Part shown: piece after piece, positions 16,862 to 25,951 of the stretch
How positions within the stretch are numbered: position 1 is the first letter of the stretch
Layout of the letters: each line of letters starts with the position of its first letter
Origin: Rubellimicrobium sp.
GTDB taxonomy: Bacteria > Pseudomonadota > Alphaproteobacteria > Rhodobacterales > Rhodobacteraceae
Assembly (NCBI GenBank): GCA_020852925.1
Contig: JADYZU010000025.1
Span: 1 to 46,062, forward strand
Direction of reading: 5' to 3'
DNA: 46,062 bases
Position numbers and translations under genes: made by a program
The notes under the pieces: generated by a model
Databases searched by the model: none
Told to the model about the DNA's origin: nothing
The model's input: the letters and a program-made list of their open reading frames with translations, nothing else

Positions 16862-17992
16862 ATGACCACAACCGCAAGACGCGCCCTCATCACCGGAGTG
16901 ACCGGCCAGGACGGATCCTATCTGGCCGAATTCCTGCTGGCGAAGGGCTATGAGGTGCACGGGATCAAGCGGCGCGCCTCGCTCTTCAACACCCAGCGCG
17001 TCGATCACATCTATCAGGATCCCCATATCGACAACGCCCGCTTCCGCCTGCATTACGGCGATCTGTCGGACACGTCGAACCTCACCCGCATCATGCGCGA
17101 GGTCGAACCCGACGAGGTCTACAACCTCGGGGCGCAGTCGCATGTCGCCGTGTCGTTCGAGGCCCCCGAATACACCGCCGACGTGGATGCGATCGGCACG
17201 TTGCGCCTGCTCGAGGCGATCCGCTTTCTCGGGCTCGAGCAGAAGACCCGCTTCTACCAGGCCTCGACCTCGGAACTCTACGGCCTGGTGCAGGAGATCC
17301 CCCAGCGCGAGACCACGCCCTTCCATCCGCGTTCGCCCTATGCGGTGGCGAAACTCTATGCCTACTGGATCTGCGTGAACTACCGCGAGGCCTATGGCCT
17401 CTATGCCTGCAACGGCATCCTCTTCAACCACGAAAGCCCGCGCCGCGGCGAGACCTTTGTCACGCGCAAGATCACCCGCGGCCTTGCCAACATCGCCCAG
17501 GGGCTCGAGCCCTGCCTCTACATGGGCAACATCGACAGCCTGCGCGACTGGGGCCATGCCCGGGATTACGTGCGCATGCAGTGGATGATGCTGCAACAGG
17601 AGGCGCCCGAGGATTTCGTCATCGCCACCGGCGTGCAGCATTCGGTGCGCCAGTTCATCACCTGGGCGGCGGCCGAACTGGGGATCGGGATCGAGTTCTC
17701 GGGCCGCGGCGTCGACGAGATCGGCACCGTGACCCGCGTCGAGGGCGACCGCGCCCCGGCGGTGCGCCCCGGCGACGTGATCATGCGCATCGACCCGCGC
17801 TATTTCCGCCCCGCCGAGGTCGAGACCCTGCTCGGCGATCCGACGCGCGCGCGCGAACGGCTGGGCTGGGAGCCCGAGATCACCGTGCAGCAGATGTGCG
17901 CCGAGATGGTGGCCGAGGATCTGAGGGCCGCGCAGCGCCATGCCCTCCTGCGGGCGCATGGTCATGACCTTCCGGTCACTCTGGAGGGCTGA
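16862..17992 (+). CDS. gmd: GDP-mannose 4,6-dehydratase
   Basis: Converts GDP-mannose to GDP-4-keto-6-deoxymannose, the first step to GDP-L-fucose. The 376-residue protein is a classic extended short-chain dehydrogenase. It shows the NAD(P) loop [17 protein letters not shown] near residues 9-25, [16 protein letters not shown], the catalytic STSELYG segment and the YxxxK pair [10 protein letters not shown], then [20 protein letters not shown]. An ATG four codons upstream (16850) would abut the GAAGGAAGG sequence too closely, so 16862 is preferred. fcl follows after 3 bases. Confidence 0.97.
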   Translation: MTTTARRALITGVTGQDGSYLAEFLLAKGYEVHGIKRRASLFNTQRVDHIYQDPHIDNARFRLHYGDLSDTSNLTRIMREVEPDEVYNLGAQSHVAVSFEAPEYTADVDAIGTLRLLEAIRFLGLEQKTRFYQASTSELYGLVQEIPQRETTPFHPRSPYAVAKLYAYWICVNYREAYGLYACNGILFNHESPRRGETFVTRKITRGLANIAQGLEPCLYMGNIDSLRDWGHARDYVRMQWMMLQQEAPEDFVIATGVQHSVRQFITWAAAELGIGIEFSGRGVDEIGTVTRVEGDRAPAVRPGDVIMRIDPRYFRPAEVETLLGDPTRARERLGWEPEITVQQMCAEMVAEDLRAAQRHALLRAHGHDLPVTLEG

Positions 17993-17995
17993 GCG

Positions 17996-18967
17996 ATGGC
18001 GCGCATCTATGTGGCCGGACATCGCGGCATGGTGGGCGGCGCGATCCTGCGCCGGCTCGAGGCCCGCCGCGCCGCGGGCGAGGATCTCGAGATCGTCACC
18101 CGCACCAGCGCCGAACTCGACCTGCGCGACCAGGGGGCGGTGCGCGCCTTCCTGCGCGACACCCGCCCCGATGCGGTGATCCTTGCCGCCGCGCGCGTGG
18201 GCGGCATCCTTGCCAACGACAGCCGCCCGGCCGATTTCATCCTCGACAACCTGCTCATCGAGGCGAATGTCATCGGCGAGGCCCATGCCGCCGGCGTGCA
18301 GCGCCTGCTGTTTCTCGGCTCGTCCTGCATCTACCCGCGCGAGGCGCCCCAGCCGATGCCCGAGGAGGCGTTGCTGACCGGGGTGCTCGAGCCCACGAAC
18401 GAACCCTATGCCGTGGCCAAGATCGCCGGAATCAAGCTGTGCGAAAGCATGAATCGCCAGCACGGCCGCGACTACCGCAGCGTGATGCCGACCAATCTCT
18501 ACGGGCCGGGCGACAATTTCCACCCGACCGCCAGCCATGTCATGCCCGCGCTCATCCGCCGCTTTCACGAGGCGGCCGCGCAGGGCGCCGACGAGGTGGT
18601 GATCTGGGGCAGCGGCACGCCCCGGCGCGAATTCCTGCATGTCGACGACATGGCCGAGGCCAGCCTCTTCGTCATGGATCTCGATCCCGCGATCCATGCC
18701 GCCCACACCCGGCCGATGCTGAGCCACATCAATGTCGGCACCGGCAGCGACATCTCCATCCGCGAGCTTGCGGAAAAGATCGCCGCGATCGCCGGCTTTC
18801 GCGGCCGCATCACCTGCGACGCGTCGAAACCCGACGGCACCATGCGCAAGCTCATGGATGTCTCGCGGCTGACGGCGATGGGCTGGCGGGCGCGGATCGA
18901 CCTCGACGCGGGGCTGCGCGACACCTGCCGCTGGTTCCTCGCCCATCGCGACCGGCTGCGCGGCTGA
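17996..18967 (+). CDS. fcl: GDP-L-fucose synthase
   Basis: Epimerises and reduces GDP-4-keto-6-deoxymannose to GDP-L-fucose with NADPH. The 323-residue protein has the loop [16 protein letters not shown], the AAARVGGI segment, [18 protein letters not shown] with the catalytic serine and cysteine, and the catalytic YxxxK in [37 protein letters not shown] and FLHVDDMA complete the signature. Together with manB, manC and gmd this gives a complete route from mannose-6-phosphate to GDP-L-fucose on the plasmid, so the polysaccharide very probably contains fucose. Confidence 0.97.
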   Translation: MARIYVAGHRGMVGGAILRRLEARRAAGEDLEIVTRTSAELDLRDQGAVRAFLRDTRPDAVILAAARVGGILANDSRPADFILDNLLIEANVIGEAHAAGVQRLLFLGSSCIYPREAPQPMPEEALLTGVLEPTNEPYAVAKIAGIKLCESMNRQHGRDYRSVMPTNLYGPGDNFHPTASHVMPALIRRFHEAAAQGADEVVIWGSGTPRREFLHVDDMAEASLFVMDLDPAIHAAHTRPMLSHINVGTGSDISIRELAEKIAAIAGFRGRITCDASKPDGTMRKLMDVSRLTAMGWRARIDLDAGLRDTCRWFLAHRDRLRG

Positions 18968-18969
18968 TG

Positions 18970-19023
18970 GCGGCGGCGGCACCCCCGACCGGTGCGTTGA
19001 CCGGTGCGTTCCGGGGGCGCCGC
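18970..19023 (+). promoter_or_regulatory. GC hairpin with a 12-bp tandem repeat between fcl and the GMC oxidoreductase gene
   Basis: GACCGGTGCGTT is repeated exactly at 18987-18998 and 18999-19010. It forms the loop of a near-palindromic stem with GGCGGCGGCACCCCCG on the left and CGGGGGCGCCGCC on the right. The right arm ends 2 bases before the ATG at 19026, which has no visible ribosome site of its own. It could attenuate transcription or hide the start. There is no T-run. Confidence 0.45.
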
Positions 19024-19025
19024 CC

Positions 19026-20651
19026 ATGCTGATCCCTGCCGCGCAGTTCGATTTCGCCGCCGCCCCGCCCTTTGACGTGGCCGTGGTCGGGGCCGGGGCG
19101 GTCGGCCTCACGCTGGCGGTCAGCCTGGCGCGGCGCGGGCGGCGCGTCGCCCTGCTCGAGGCCGGGCCCGCCCGTCCCGAGGCCGCCTCGCAATCGGTCT
19201 TCGCGGGCGCGCGCGCGGTGGGCCACCCCCTGCCCGGCCTGCATCTGGGCCGGTTTCGCAACCTGGGCGGCACGACCGCCTTCTGGGGCGGACAACTCGT
19301 GCCGGTGGCGCCGCATGTCCTGGGCGCGCGCCCCGGCACGGGTGCCCCGCCCTGGCCGATCGGCGCGGCCGATCTTGCGCCCTGGACCGGGCCGGCCCTG
19401 GCCCTGCTCGGCCTGGGGGCCGCCCAGACCGATGATGCCCCCGATGATGCCGCAATCTGGAGGCGCCTTGGCGTCCCGGCCCCGCCCGCGACCGCCACCA
19501 TCGCCCCGTTCCTCACCCGCTGGGCGCCCGAACCCGATCTGGCCGTGCTCCTCGGGCCGGACATCCGCGGCGCGGCCGGGCCGACCGTCCTCATCGGGGC
19601 GCAGGTCGCGGCCCTCGATGCCGGGCCGGACGGGCAGGTGCGCGCCGCGCTGGTCGCCCTGCCCGGGGGCGGCCGCCCGCGCCTGTCCGCGCGGCAGTTC
19701 GTCCTTGCGAACGGCACGGTCGAGATCGCCCGCCTGCTGCAATTCCCCACCGCCTCGGGCGTGCCGGCCCCCTGGGCGGACAACCCCTGGCTCGGGCGCG
19801 GATTTCTCGACCATGTCGATTGCCTGGCCGGCCGGATCGAACCTGTCGACCGGCGCCGCTTTGCCGATCTCTTCGACAATGCCGTGCTCGACGGCATCAA
19901 GTATTGCCCCAAGCTGCACCTGACCGCCGCCGCCCAGGCGCAGGAGGGGCTGCTCGACATTGCCGCGCATGTCGTCTTCGACAGCGCCATCGCCGGCGAT
20001 CTGGCCAATCTCAAGATCATGCTGCGCGGCCTGCTGCGCGGGCGGCTGGCGGGGGGGTGGCGCGGGGCGGCGCGGGGCCTGGGCGCGCTGCCCGGCACCT
20101 TGCGCTTTGCCCTGCCGATGGCGCTGCGCTATCTGCGCCACCGCCGCATCCCGAACCCCGCCGGCGCCACGATCCGCCTGCGCCTGACCGCCGAACAGCG
20201 CCCGCTGCCGGACAGCCGCATCACCCTGTCGCCCCGGCGGCGCGATGCCTTCGGCCTGCCCGAGGCCGATGTCGACTGGCGGATCGACCCGCGCGACCTC
20301 GAGACCCCCGCCCGCTTTGCCGAACTGCTCGGGGTCTGGTTCGAGGACAACCGCATCGCCCGGCTCGTGCCCGATCCGCAGCTCATCGCCCGCGATCCGG
20401 GCTTCCTCGCGCGGATCGACGACGCCAACCACCACATGGGCGGGGCGCGCATGGCCGCGACCCCCGCCGAAGGCGTCACCGACGGCCACGGCCGCGTCTT
20501 CGGCAGCCCCAATCTCCATGTCGCGGGGGCCGCGCTCTATCCGGCCTCGGGCTTTGCCAACCCGACCTTCACCGCGATCTGCCTCGGGCTGCGGCTGGCC
20601 GACCGGCTGTGCGCCCGCGGGGCGGGGGGAAACCATGCCCTCTGCGCCTGA
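19026..20651 (+). CDS. FAD-dependent GMC-family oxidoreductase
   Basis: A 541-residue flavoprotein of the glucose-methanol-choline oxidoreductase type. The FAD loop is VVGAGAVGLTLAVSLARRGRR (22-27 for GAGAVG) with EAGP after the second strand. FRNLGGTTAFWGGQLVP binds the flavin. The C-terminal domain has DANHHMGGARMA, the active-site histidine region, and ends with HVAGAALYPASGFANPTFTAICLGLRLAD. Members oxidise alcohol groups, often of sugars. It is coupled to the aldo/keto reductase gene by a 17-base overlap and lies inside a polysaccharide operon, so oxidation of a sugar or sugar-lipid intermediate is likely. The substrate is unknown. Confidence 0.88.
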   Translation: MLIPAAQFDFAAAPPFDVAVVGAGAVGLTLAVSLARRGRRVALLEAGPARPEAASQSVFAGARAVGHPLPGLHLGRFRNLGGTTAFWGGQLVPVAPHVLGARPGTGAPPWPIGAADLAPWTGPALALLGLGAAQTDDAPDDAAIWRRLGVPAPPATATIAPFLTRWAPEPDLAVLLGPDIRGAAGPTVLIGAQVAALDAGPDGQVRAALVALPGGGRPRLSARQFVLANGTVEIARLLQFPTASGVPAPWADNPWLGRGFLDHVDCLAGRIEPVDRRRFADLFDNAVLDGIKYCPKLHLTAAAQAQEGLLDIAAHVVFDSAIAGDLANLKIMLRGLLRGRLAGGWRGAARGLGALPGTLRFALPMALRYLRHRRIPNPAGATIRLRLTAEQRPLPDSRITLSPRRRDAFGLPEADVDWRIDPRDLETPARFAELLGVWFEDNRIARLVPDPQLIARDPGFLARIDDANHHMGGARMAATPAEGVTDGHGRVFGSPNLHVAGAALYPASGFANPTFTAICLGLRLADRLCARGAGGNHALCA

Positions 20652-21585
20652 GACCCCCGCCATCATCGGCATCGGCTGTGCCCGGATCACCGCCGGCAGC
20701 CCGCTGCGCACGGCCGAACGGCTGATCGCCGCCGCCTTCGACGCCGGGGCGCGGCATTTCGATGTCGCGCCGCAATACGGGCTCGGCACCGCCGAAGCCG
20801 TGCTGGGCCGCGCCCTTGGCCCGAACCGCGAGGCGGTGCGCATCGCCACCAAGGTGGGGCTGGCCCGTCCGCGCGTGTCCGCGGCGCATCTGGTGCTGCG
20901 CGCCACGCTGGCCCCGCTGCTGCGGCCGCTGCGCGCGCGCCTCGCCCCCGCGACCGCCCCCCGGGGCCCTTCGCGCGCCGATCTCGCGGCGGGGCGCCTC
21001 GCCCCCGCCCTCGAGGAGAGCCTGCGCCTGCTGCGCACCGACCGGGTCGATCTCTACCTGCTGCACATGGCGCAGCCGGCGGATGTCACCGAACCGCTGG
21101 TGCGCGCGCTCGAGGATCTGCGCAGGGCGGGCAAGGTGCGCGCCCTCGGCCTGGCCACCGGGCCAGAGGACAGCGCCCGGATCCTTGCCGCCTGGCCCGG
21201 CATCTTCGAGGCGGTGCAATATTCCTGGAGCATCCTCGATCCGCCCCTGCCCCACCCGCCCGAGGCGCCGCTGCGCATCACCCATCGCGCGCTCCTGCGG
21301 GCGCTGGGGCCGCTCTCGGCCTGGCTTGCGGCCGATGCGGGGCGCCGCGCGCGGATCTCGGCGGCCTGCGGGGCGGATCTGGGCGATCCGCGCGTGCTGG
21401 CGCGGGCGCTGACCGGGGCGGCGCTGGCGGAAAATCCCGGCGGCGTCGTCCTGGTCTCGTCGCATGCGCCGGCGCGGCTGCGCGATCACCTCGCCACGGC
21501 CCGGGACGGGGCGGCGCTGCGCCTCGGGCGCGATCTGCGGGCCGCCCTCCTGCACGAGGGCACGCGGCCGGAGGCCCGGGAATGA
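20635..21585 (+). CDS. Aldo/keto reductase
   Basis: A 316-residue TIM-barrel NAD(P)H-dependent reductase. The catalytic tetrad is visible: aspartate and tyrosine in ARHFDVAPQYGLG (D43, Y48), lysine in RIATKVGL (K73) and histidine in VDLYLLHMAQP. GLATGPEDS and AENPGGVVLVSSHAPARL form the later barrel strands. The start at 20635 lies inside the GMC gene with GGGGGGAAA upstream; the longer open frame has no family resemblance. Paired with the GMC oxidoreductase it could reduce the keto product made by that enzyme, giving net epimerisation, or act independently on a sugar. Its stop overlaps the flippase start (ATGA). Confidence 0.9.
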   Translation: MPSAPETPAIIGIGCARITAGSPLRTAERLIAAAFDAGARHFDVAPQYGLGTAEAVLGRALGPNREAVRIATKVGLARPRVSAAHLVLRATLAPLLRPLRARLAPATAPRGPSRADLAAGRLAPALEESLRLLRTDRVDLYLLHMAQPADVTEPLVRALEDLRRAGKVRALGLATGPEDSARILAAWPGIFEAVQYSWSILDPPLPHPPEAPLRITHRALLRALGPLSAWLAADAGRRARISAACGADLGDPRVLARALTGAALAENPGGVVLVSSHAPARLRDHLATARDGAALRLGRDLRAALLHEGTRPEARE

Positions 21586-22922
21586 CCCCCGCCCCCGCCC
21601 TGCCCCGGCATCCTCCGCGCACGGGCGGGACCAGGGGGCGCCTGCTGCGCAGCATCCTTGCCAGCCTCTACGACAAGGGCGCGGTCACGCTGGTCCAGAT
21701 CCTGTCGATCCCGGCACTCGGCGCGGCCTGGGGGGCCGATGGCTATGGCGTCTGGCTCGTGCTGATGGCGGTGCCGACCGCGATCGCGCTGTCGGATCTG
21801 GGCTTTGGCGCCGCCGCCGGGGTCGAGATGACGCGCCTTCTTGCGCGGGGCGAGGAACACGAGGCCGCCCCCGTCCTGCACAGCACCATCGTCTTCGTCG
21901 CGGGGATGCTGGCGGGGGCGGCGGCGCTCGCGCTTCTGCTGGCGGGCTGGCTCTGGCTGCGCGGACAGCCGGTCGGGCCCTTCGGCGCCGGCGAGACCGC
22001 CCTGGCCATCGCCCTTGTGGCCGGGCAGGCGCTGGCCATGGGGCAGACGGGCATCGCCACCGCGGTCTGGCGCGCCACGCATGGCTATGCCTTTGCCATG
22101 GGGTTTTCCGGCACGCTGCTCCTGCTCGAGGGGGTCGCGCCGGTGCTGGTGGCGCTGGCGGGCGGGCGGATCGCCCTGGCGGCGGGGGCGGTCCTGGTCC
22201 TGCGCCTTGCGGGCCTTGCGCTGTTCCTGCGCCTGCTGCGCCGGCGCGCGCCCTGGGCCGCCTTCGGCATCCGCCATGCCCGGCGCGGGACGATCCGCGC
22301 GCTGGCCCGGCCGGCGCTGGCCGCCTTCGGCCTGACCGCGGCCACGGCCCTGTCGCTTCAGGGCATGGTCCTTGCGCTCGGCGCGGTGGCGGGGCCGGGG
22401 GCGGTGGCGGTCTTCGGCGCCGCGCGCACCGTCTGCCGCGCGCCGCTGCAACTGGCCGGGATGGTGGTGCGGCCCTCGATCCCCGAACTCACCCGCGCGC
22501 TGAGCGGGGGCGACACCGCGCTGGCGCGGCGCCTGGCGCGGCTGAACGTGGCGGTGGCGGTGGCGGTCATGCTGCCGTCGGGCCTGCTGCTTGCGCTGCT
22601 GGGCGGCAGGATCGTGCGGGCAATTTCGGGCGGCACGCTCGAGGCCACGGCCCCGCTTCTGGCGCTGCTCGCACTCGGGGCGGGGGCGAATGCGGTCTGG
22701 ACCGCGCAGGCCGCGCCCCTGGTCGCACTGAACCGGCAGGGGGCCTTCGCGCCGGCCTATCTGCTCGGGGTGCTGGCCGCGCTCGGGGCGGTGGCGGTCC
22801 TTGCGGGGGGCGGGCGCGCGGATGCCCCGACCATCGCCGCGCTGTGCGGGGCGCTACCGGAATTCGCCCTCCTGCTGCTTCTGGGCCGCCGCGCGCGCGC
22901 CCTGCCAGAGCCCGCGCCATGA
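21582..22922 (+). CDS. wzx: Wzx-type polysaccharide flippase
   Basis: A 446-residue membrane protein of the MOP flippase superfamily with about twelve hydrophobic segments. It opens with a basic cytoplasmic tail and then ILASLYDKGAVTLVQILSIPALGAAWGADGYGVWLVL, the usual first two helices with the YG motif. A central loop VFGAARTVCRAPLQLAGMVVRPSIPELTRA is typical of the family. It should flip undecaprenyl-linked repeat units to the periplasm for Wzy. It is coupled on both sides by 4-base overlaps, with the reductase before and the second polymerase after. Confidence 0.9.
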   Translation: MTPAPALPRHPPRTGGTRGRLLRSILASLYDKGAVTLVQILSIPALGAAWGADGYGVWLVLMAVPTAIALSDLGFGAAAGVEMTRLLARGEEHEAAPVLHSTIVFVAGMLAGAAALALLLAGWLWLRGQPVGPFGAGETALAIALVAGQALAMGQTGIATAVWRATHGYAFAMGFSGTLLLLEGVAPVLVALAGGRIALAAGAVLVLRLAGLALFLRLLRRRAPWAAFGIRHARRGTIRALARPALAAFGLTAATALSLQGMVLALGAVAGPGAVAVFGAARTVCRAPLQLAGMVVRPSIPELTRALSGGDTALARRLARLNVAVAVAVMLPSGLLLALLGGRIVRAISGGTLEATAPLLALLALGAGANAVWTAQAAPLVALNRQGAFAPAYLLGVLAALGAVAVLAGGGRADAPTIAALCGALPEFALLLLLGRRARALPEPAP

Positions 22923-24205
22923 CCGCCGCCCCTGCCGCCCCTTCTGCCCCTGCCACCCCCGTCCGCACCACCCGCGCCGGCGCGCTCCTGTTTCTCGCGC
23001 TGGCCACGCTCTTTCTCTCGAATGCCGAAGGGATCGCGGGCGCGGCCCAGACCGCGGGCGCGCTGCTTGTGGTGCTGGCCGGGGCGGCCGCGGTCATGGC
23101 GCGGCAGGTGATGCCGGTTCCGCCCGGCGGGATCGAATGGCTCTTGCTGCTCATGGGGCTCGTCTCGGTCGCGGTGAACATCGCCGCTCCGGCCGATCCC
23201 TATTCGGGGCCATATTCGCTGGTGTTCCTTGCCGTCCTGGCCGCGCTGATGGCGCTGACCCGGGCGCTGAGCGCGGCGGCGATCCTGGCCATCGCCGCCC
23301 ATGCCTGGCTGGCGGCGACCGTGCTTGTCCTTGTCAGCGACCTGCCGGCGCTCCTGACCAGCCTGCGCGCCGAGACCGGCCCCGAGACCGCGCTGATCCG
23401 GTTCCGTCCCTTCGGGCTGCATCCGAATCTCACCGGCTTCGTCTTTGGCGCGGGGGCGATCCTGATGGGGGACAGGGCGCGTCGCTGCGCCGGGATCGGG
23501 CGGGCCGCCCTGGGCGCGGGGGCGGTGGTGGCGGTGGCGGTCATCCTGGCCGCCTCGGCGCGGGCGGGGCTGGTCGCGCTGGGGGCGGCGGTGCTTCTGA
23601 CCTGGCTGGCCGGCCTGCGCCGCCCGCCGCCCGGCGGGGCCGGGCGCGCCCTTGCCCTGCTTCTGCTGCCGGCCCTGGGCGCCGCGGCCCTGGCCTGGGT
23701 GTTCCTGGCCATCGACGGCCCCGGCGCGCATCTGGCGCGGCTTCTCGACCTGGGGTCCGAGACCCGCGGCCTCGGCTCGGGCGGGACGGGCCGGGTCGCG
23801 CTGTGGCAGGCCGGGCTCGATCATGTCGCGGCCGGGGGGACGGGGCGCCTCCTGTTCGGGGCCGGGCTGCGCTCGGCCAGTCCCGGGACGATCGGTTTCC
23901 TGACCGAAAGCTCCTATGTGACGCTGGCCATCGAAAGCGGCCTCGTCCTCGGGGCGGCCTTCGTCCTCGGGCTTGGCGCCCTGGCGGTGGGGGCGGCGCG
24001 GCGCGGCGCGCGGGGGGATGCGACGGCCCGGACAATCGCCTGCCTCGTGTTCTTCGCGCTCGTGCAGTCGGTGTTCAACCGCTACCTGCTGGCGATCGGC
24101 AACCCGTTCTCGGTGCTCGTCATCGCGCTTGTCCTGCCGTTCCTGCGCCCCGCGCCCGCGCCCATCCCCGTTCCCCGACCCGCTTCCGGCCCTCAGGAAG
24201 GATAG
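22919..24205 (+). CDS. Second Wzy/O-antigen ligase-like membrane protein
   Basis: A 428-residue protein with about ten membrane segments. The periplasmic loop contains FRPFGLHPNLTGFVFGAG, SARAGLVALGAA, the GRVALWQAGLDHV segment and LTESSYVTLAIESGLVLGAAF, the pattern of the Wzy_C ligase/polymerase family. The start overlaps the wzx stop (ATGA at 22919). The longer open frame from 21464 is a shadow of earlier genes. Together with the homologue at 7042, the plasmid has two such proteins. One may polymerise and the other ligate, or each may serve a different glycan. Confidence 0.86.
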   Translation: MTAAPAAPSAPATPVRTTRAGALLFLALATLFLSNAEGIAGAAQTAGALLVVLAGAAAVMARQVMPVPPGGIEWLLLLMGLVSVAVNIAAPADPYSGPYSLVFLAVLAALMALTRALSAAAILAIAAHAWLAATVLVLVSDLPALLTSLRAETGPETALIRFRPFGLHPNLTGFVFGAGAILMGDRARRCAGIGRAALGAGAVVAVAVILAASARAGLVALGAAVLLTWLAGLRRPPPGGAGRALALLLLPALGAAALAWVFLAIDGPGAHLARLLDLGSETRGLGSGGTGRVALWQAGLDHVAAGGTGRLLFGAGLRSASPGTIGFLTESSYVTLAIESGLVLGAAFVLGLGALAVGAARRGARGDATARTIACLVFFALVQSVFNRYLLAIGNPFSVLVIALVLPFLRPAPAPIPVPRPASGPQEG

Positions 24206-24207
24206 CC

Positions 24208-25353
24208 ATGGCCCGCATTTCCGTCCTCTATCACCACTTTCCCCATTACCGCGCCCCGGTGATGCGCGCCCTCGTGCGGCAGGGGCGGCACGACTACCAT
24301 TTCTTCGGCGGGCTCGAGGACCACGACGGCATCCGCGCCTTCAGGGGCGACGAGACCGTCACCGTGCACCCCGTCACCTTCGTGCAGGGCCCGGGGCGGC
24401 GGGTCGACATCCGCGATTTCGACCGGGCGCTCTCGGGCGGGTTCGAGGCCACGATCATCCTTGGCAACATGCGCATGCCCGGCGTCTGGCGTGCGGTGCG
24501 GCAGGCGCGACGCAACGGGCTGGCCACCGCCTTCTGGGCGCATGGCTGGCTCAGGCGCGAATCCTGGCCCCGGCGCCTGTTGCGCAACCGCTTCTTCGCC
24601 CAGGCCGACCGGGTGCTGCTTTATGGCGCGCGCGCGCAGGCGATCGCCGCGCAATCGGGCTTTGCCGAGGGGCGCACGGCGGTGATCTGGAACTCGCTCG
24701 ACTGGGACCGGCAAAGCGCCCTCTTTCACCGCCATGCCGCAACGGCGCGGCGCGAATTGCGCGCCGCCCTCGGGATGCCGCAGGACATGCCCGTTGTCGC
24801 GACCATCTCGCGCGTGACGCCGGCATGCCGCTACGACTGGCTCGTGGCCGCGCTGGCGCGGATGCGGCAGCGGGGGACCGCCGCCGCGATCTGGATGATC
24901 GGCGACGGCCCGGCCCGGCCCGCCCTCGAGGCGATGGCGCGCGCCGCCGGCGTGCCGCTGCTGGCGCAGGGCGCCCAGTATGACGAGGAGGCGATCGCCC
25001 GGCAGATCATGGCCGCCGATCTGGTGGCCAGCCCCGGCAAGGTCGGGCTCACGGCCATGCATGCGCTGGCCTATGGCACGCCGGTCGTCACCCATGACGA
25101 TCTCGACCGCCAGATGCCCGAGGTCGAGGCGGTGATCGAGGGCGTCTCGGGCGCCTTCTTCCGCCATGGCGACATCGCGGATCTGGCCGGGGCCATCACC
25201 CGGCTGCTGCCCCGGGCCGGGGCCGATCCCGGCGCCCGCCGCGCCGCCTGCCGCGCCGCCCTCGAGGGGCGTTTCACCCCCGCCGACCAGGTCCGCCTGA
25301 TCGACGCGGCCATGGACGGGATCCTGCATGCGCACCAGTGCCAACAGGCGTAG
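24208..25353 (+). CDS. Glycosyltransferase, GT-B fold (GT4-like)
   Basis: A 381-residue cytoplasmic transferase. It opens ISVLYHHFPHYRAPVMRAL, the acceptor half of a GT-B enzyme, and has the middle segments FWAHGWLRRESWP and VLLYGARAQAIA. The C-terminal half has VVATISRVTPACRYDWLVAAL, WMIGDGPARPALEAMA and GLTAMHALAYGTPVVTHDD, the donor-binding region of GT4 family members. The ATG at 24208 has AGGAAGGA upstream. It starts 2 bases after the second polymerase gene, and the following acyltransferase overlaps its end. Sugar and linkage are not predictable. Confidence 0.88.
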   Translation: MARISVLYHHFPHYRAPVMRALVRQGRHDYHFFGGLEDHDGIRAFRGDETVTVHPVTFVQGPGRRVDIRDFDRALSGGFEATIILGNMRMPGVWRAVRQARRNGLATAFWAHGWLRRESWPRRLLRNRFFAQADRVLLYGARAQAIAAQSGFAEGRTAVIWNSLDWDRQSALFHRHAATARRELRAALGMPQDMPVVATISRVTPACRYDWLVAALARMRQRGTAAAIWMIGDGPARPALEAMARAAGVPLLAQGAQYDEEAIARQIMAADLVASPGKVGLTAMHALAYGTPVVTHDDLDRQMPEVEAVIEGVSGAFFRHGDIADLAGAITRLLPRAGADPGARRAACRAALEGRFTPADQVRLIDAAMDGILHAHQCQQA

Positions 25354-25951
25354 CCACGCCCCCCATGCCGAAGCGCCGATGCCGGTGCTGCCCGGGATCG
25401 TCGCGCTGTGCCGCGCCGGGATCGAGCCCGGCTGGAAGCGGGCGCTGCGCGCGCTGCTGCAACCGGCCGTGGCCTGGCGCCTTGGCCTCTACCGCGCGGG
25501 CGAGGGGCTTCACTGGGGACGGGGGGCGCGGGTGCGGGGCGCCTGGATCGGCAGGCATGCCGCGTTCGGGCCCGGCGCCGCCTTTTGCGGGCCGGTGGTG
25601 ATCGGCGACCTGACCATGCTGTCGAACGGGGTGCAGGTCATCGGACAGGACCATGTCGCGGACGATCCCGCCCGGCCGATGCGCCTTGCCTTTCCGCACG
25701 ATCCGCGGCCGGTGACGGTGATCGAGGCCGATTGCTGGATCGGCAGCCGGGTGACGATCATGGAGGGCCTGCGCATCGGCCGCGGCAGCATCATCGCGGC
25801 CGGCGCCGTCGTCACCCGCCCGGTGCCGCCCTATTCGGTGATGGCGGGCGTGCCGGCCCGGCCGATCCGCCGCCGACTCGACCCCGAAGCGGCCCGCCGC
25901 CACGACATCCTGCTCTATGGCCGCCCCCTGCCCCTCGGAGAGGCACCATGA
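25328..25951 (+). CDS. Left-handed beta-helix acyltransferase
   Basis: A hexapeptide-repeat acyltransferase of about 190-207 residues. The turns are visible in GARVRGAWIGRHAAFGPGAAFCGPVVIGDLTMLSNGVQVIGQDH, where the last histidine is the usual catalytic residue, and in WIGSRVTIMEGLRIGRGSIIAAGAVVTRPVPPYSVMAGVPAR. It probably acetylates a sugar residue. The frame permits a start at 25328, overlapping the previous gene by 26 bases, or at 25379. Neither has a convincing ribosome site, and the family resemblance begins after 25379. Its stop overlaps the next acyltransferase start (ATGA). Confidence 0.88.
   Translation: MRTSANRRSHAPHAEAPMPVLPGIVALCRAGIEPGWKRALRALLQPAVAWRLGLYRAGEGLHWGRGARVRGAWIGRHAAFGPGAAFCGPVVIGDLTMLSNGVQVIGQDHVADDPARPMRLAFPHDPRPVTVIEADCWIGSRVTIMEGLRIGRGSIIAAGAVVTRPVPPYSVMAGVPARPIRRRLDPEAARRHDILLYGRPLPLGEAP

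Noticed and set aside
16826..21038. Long minus-strand open frames opposite gmd, fcl and the GMC gene
   Set aside because: Antisense shadows of strongly recognised enzymes.
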